NCBI GenBank assembly: GCA_002359425.1 | Contig: DEMY01000001.1 | Span: forward strand, 21,286-27,741 | Direction of reading: 5' to 3' | Source: Clostridiales bacterium UBA2658 | GTDB taxonomy: Bacteria; Bacillota; Clostridia; Oscillospirales; Oscillospiraceae | Length of the DNA: 6,456 nucleotides | In this document: positions 4,491 through 6,456 of the stretch, one piece after another | How the letters are laid out: each line of letters begins with the position of its first letter | How positions within the stretch are numbered: position 1 is the first letter of the stretch | Notes under the pieces: generated by a model | Told to the model about the DNA's origin: nothing | The model's database searches: none | Seen by the model: only the letters and a program-made list of their open reading frames with translations | Program-made: the position numbers and the translations under genes

Positions 4491-5447
4491 ATGGACAGTA
4501 TTCTCGCATATTTTTCGTCCCTCAACATCACAAATCTTGTCAGTGCCCTGCCCGGCAATATTGCGCAGGGCGTCATCTGGGGCATTATGGCGCTCGGTGT
4601 TTTTATCACGTTCCGCCTTCTCGATTTTGCAGACCTTACGGTTGACGGCAGCTTCGCAACCGGCGGCGCTGTAACAGTCGTTCTGGTACTTGCAGGCGTT
4701 CCGGCTCCCGTGGCGCTCATGCTCGCGACCGTTGCGGGCCTGCTTGCGGGCCTCGTCACAGGGCTTTTGCATACGGTGCTCGGCATTCCCGGCATTCTCG
4801 CCGGCATCCTCACACAGATTTCGCTCTGGAGCGTGAACCTCATGATTTTGCAGGGCGCGAACAAGGCCGTAAACGTGAACACCTACGCGCTCATCGTCTC
4901 GTTGCGAACTGTCGCGGGTTCTATTATAACGGTGCTCGTTTTCGCCGCAGTCATCGTCGCCGTGCTCTACTGGTACTTTGGCACGGAGCAGGGAAGTGCC
5001 ATTCGCGCAACCGGCTGCAACCCGGAGATGTCGAAAGCGCAGGGCATCAACATTGACATCATGAAGGTCATTGCTCTGTGTCTATCCAACGGTCTCGTCG
5101 CCCTTTCGGGCGGCCTCATGGCGCAGTATCAAGGCTTTGCGGACATCAAAATGGGGCAGGGCAGCATCGTTATCGGTCTCGCCGCCGTCATAATCGGCGG
5201 TGTTCTGGGCGACGCGCTCTTTAAAAAACAGATGAATTTCGCCGTGCGCATGGTCTTTGTCGTTCTGGGCGGCGTCATCTACTACCTTGTTATCGGTCTC
5301 GTTATGTGGCTCAAAATGCCGACGGATCTTTTGAAGCTGCTGACCGCCGTGATCGTCGCTATCTTCCTCGCGGTTCCGTATCTGCGCGAAAAGTCCAAAA
5401 ATTCGTTTGCACTCGCAGGCAAGAGAGGAGCGCAGAAAGATGCTTGA
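4491..5447 (+). CDS. ABC transporter permease (COG4120)
   Basis: The permease (318 aa) forms the membrane channel of the importer and belongs to the branched-chain/ribose-type permease superfamily (PF02653). It is very hydrophobic, with about eight predicted membrane segments, beginning near residue 24 (I-A-Q-G-V-I-W-G-I-M-A-L-G-V). The motif F-R-L-L-D-F-A-D-L-T-V-D-G-S-F (41-55) is characteristic of this subfamily. A-T-G-C-N-P-E-M-S-K-A-Q-G (about 178-190) and the following I-D-I-M-K form the cytoplasmic loop expected to dock onto the ATPase. The C-terminus is basic. Two ATGs are possible: 4482 and 4491. AAAGG (4477-4481) lies nine bases before the second and abuts the first, so 4491 is chosen. 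The stop overlaps the ATPase start by eight bases. Confidence 0.93.
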   Translation: MDSILAYFSSLNITNLVSALPGNIAQGVIWGIMALGVFITFRLLDFADLTVDGSFATGGAVTVVLVLAGVPAPVALMLATVAGLLAGLVTGLLHTVLGIPGILAGILTQISLWSVNLMILQGANKAVNVNTYALIVSLRTVAGSIITVLVFAAVIVAVLYWYFGTEQGSAIRATGCNPEMSKAQGINIDIMKVIALCLSNGLVALSGGLMAQYQGFADIKMGQGSIVIGLAAVIIGGVLGDALFKKQMNFAVRMVFVVLGGVIYYLVIGLVMWLKMPTDLLKLLTAVIVAIFLAVPYLREKSKNSFALAGKRGAQKDA

Positions 5448-6234
5448 ACTGAAGAATGTAAAAAAAACCTTCAACATCGGCACGATTAACGAAAAGCAGG
5501 CGCTCTGCGGCGTGGACCTCAAGCTCAAGGAAGGCGACTTCGTGACCGTCATCGGCGGCAACGGCGCGGGCAAGTCAACGCTCCTGAACGCCATTGCCGG
5601 CGTCTGGCCGGTGGATGAGGGCAGCATCCATATTGGGGATGAAAACGTCACGGCGATGCCGGAATACAAGCGCGCAAAGCTCATCGGCCGGGTGTTTCAG
5701 GACCCTATGATGGGCACCGCTGCGAACATGGAGATTATCGAAAATCTCGCGCTCGCAAACCGGCGCGGTAATAAGCGCGGACTCGGCTGGGGCGTTACAA
5801 AGGCCGAGCGTGAGCGCTACCAGAAAAGCCTTGCAAAGCTGGGTCTCGGGCTGGAGGATCGGTTGAGCGTAAAGGTCGGTCTTCTCTCCGGCGGGCAAAG
5901 GCAGGCGCTGACGCTTCTGATGGCGACGCTCAAAAAGCCGAAGCTGCTGCTTTTAGACGAACACACGGCGGCGCTGGACCCCGCGACGGCGGCGAAGGTG
6001 CTGGAACTCTCCGATAAAGTGGTCGCCGAAAACAATCTGACAACGCTCATGATCACCCACAATATGACGGACGCCATCCAGCACGGCAACCGTCTCATAA
6101 TGATGAACGCCGGAAAGATCATCCTCGACATCTCGGGCGAGGAGAAAAAGCGGCTTACGAAAGCTGACCTTCTCCAAAAGTTCGCCGAGGTTGCCGGCGT
6201 GCAGGAGGAAACGGACGAAGTTCTTCTGTCCTGA
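5440..6234 (+). CDS. ABC transporter ATP-binding protein (COG1101)
   Basis: This 264-aa protein is the cytoplasmic ATPase that powers the importer. All motifs are intact: Walker A G-G-N-G-A-G-K-S-T (39-47), Q-loop glutamine Q87 in R-V-F-Q-D-P, signature L-S-G-G-Q-R-Q (149-155), Walker B L-L-L-L-D-E-H (D173, catalytic E174), D-loop A-A-L-D and switch histidine H207 in M-I-T-H-N-M. The phrase L-D-E-H-T-A-A-L-D-P is typical of this subgroup, which pairs with COG4120 permeases and COG2984 binding proteins. The ATG at 5440 follows AGGAG (5426-5430) by nine bases and sits in ATGCTTGA, shared with the permease stop, so the two are probably translated together. An in-frame ATG at 5407 lies inside the permease and is rejected. 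Length is normal. Confidence 0.95.
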   Translation: MLELKNVKKTFNIGTINEKQALCGVDLKLKEGDFVTVIGGNGAGKSTLLNAIAGVWPVDEGSIHIGDENVTAMPEYKRAKLIGRVFQDPMMGTAANMEIIENLALANRRGNKRGLGWGVTKAERERYQKSLAKLGLGLEDRLSVKVGLLSGGQRQALTLLMATLKKPKLLLLDEHTAALDPATAAKVLELSDKVVAENNLTTLMITHNMTDAIQHGNRLIMMNAGKIILDISGEEKKRLTKADLLQKFAEVAGVQEETDEVLLS

Positions 6235-6246
6235 GCTACGCAAACA

Positions 6247-6287
6247 GCAGAGGGGGCGGGGCTTTTTGCGCCCGTTTCTCCCTCTGC
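6247..6287 (+). terminator. Terminator-like hairpin after the importer operon
   Basis: GCAGAGGG (6247-6254) pairs with CCCTCTGC (6280-6287), with CGGG (6257-6260) and CCCG (6271-6274) pairing inside. It starts 12 bases after the ATPase stop. No T-run follows, so it may work with a termination factor or protect the 3' end rather than act as a classic intrinsic terminator. Confidence 0.5.
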
Positions 6288-6328
6288 ACACAGGGGAAAT
6301 AAAACAGCGAAAAAAGGCAAATTAAGTC

Positions 6329-6357
6329 TTGACAAAACCCAAAATCAATTGTACAAT
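6329..6357 (+). promoter_or_regulatory. Promoter of tRNA-Asp
   Basis: TTGACA (6329-6334), a 17-base spacer and TACAAT (6352-6357) form a near-consensus sigma-A promoter. Predicted start is near 6364, about 16 bases before the mature tRNA. It gives the tRNA its own transcription independent of the importer operon. Confidence 0.88.
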
Positions 6358-6379
6358 AGCAAAGCGTTCACGCGGTCGA

Positions 6380-6456
6380 GGCCGAGTAGTTCAGTTGGTT
6401 AGAACGCCAGCCTGTCACGCTGGAGGTCGTGGGTTCGAGCCCCATCTCGGTCGCCA
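6380..6456 (+). tRNA. tRNA-Asp (anticodon GUC)
   Basis: A complete 77-nt cloverleaf can be drawn. Acceptor GGCCGAG (6380-6386) pairs with CTCGGTC, followed by discriminator G and an encoded CCA. The D-loop contains AGTTGGTTAGA. The anticodon stem CCAGC/GCTGG encloses CTGTCAC with anticodon GTC. The T-arm is GTGGG-TTCGAGC-CCCAT. The encoded CCA ends on the last base of the window; further tRNA genes may follow outside it. Confidence 0.97.

Noticed and set aside
5817..6335. Minus-strand ORF of 172 codons opposite the ATPase gene
   Set aside because: It is antisense to a gene with all ABC ATPase motifs intact and spans its 3' hairpin; composition is Ser/Arg/Phe-rich without any domain signal.
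6380..6456. tRNA-Asp as an attachment site of an integrated element
   Set aside because: tRNA 3' ends are common integration sites, but there is no integrase gene or repeat of the tRNA end in the window; the tRNA simply coincides with the window edge.

Overview
The window looks like part of the chromosome of a Gram-positive, strictly anaerobic Clostridia member, probably Oscillospiraceae-like. The evidence is the Firmicutes-type order rbgA-rnhB-yraN, strong AGGAGG-type ribosome binding sites, consensus housekeeping promoters, U-tract terminators, a lipobox-type binding protein and a tRNA with encoded CCA, in fairly GC-rich DNA. This assignment is inferred from style and gene order, not from a search.

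Layout. (1) Bases 1-2794 hold a tight plus-strand operon: the 3' end of the ribosome-assembly GTPase gene rbgA, then rnhB (RNase HII), a yraN-family nuclease-fold gene and thrC (threonine synthase), closed by a strong hairpin terminator at 2807-2846. (2) Bases 2807-3414 have no conventional gene but are the most interesting part. A complete minus-strand micro-gene (promoter, 5' hairpin, AGGAGG, 26 codons, shared terminator) encodes a six-cysteine 26-residue peptide. About 100 bases away, a consensus promoter (TTGACA-17-TATACT) fires in the plus direction into a roughly 250-nt leader. That leader contains a 44-codon ORF with six Phe/Tyr codons among nine, a U-tract terminator, and an upstream segment that can pair with the terminator's left arm in a mutually exclusive way. 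It reads as a transcription attenuator in front of the transporter. (3) Bases 3415-6234 encode a three-gene ABC importer of the TrpXYZ-like type (COG2984/COG4120/COG1101): lipoprotein binding protein, permease and ATPase. (4) Bases 6247-6456 contain a terminator-like hairpin, a consensus promoter and tRNA-Asp(GUC), which ends on the last base of the window.

How it fits together. The first operon is housekeeping (ribosome assembly, RNA-DNA hybrid removal, amino-acid synthesis). The importer family has members that bind tryptophan or phenylalanine. An aromatic-codon-rich leader ORF overlapping an antiterminator/terminator switch therefore suggests the importer is induced when charged Phe/Tyr tRNA is scarce. 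That link is a hypothesis: the pairings and codons are seen in the sequence, the regulation is inferred. The cysteine-rich micro-peptide has no function I can name.
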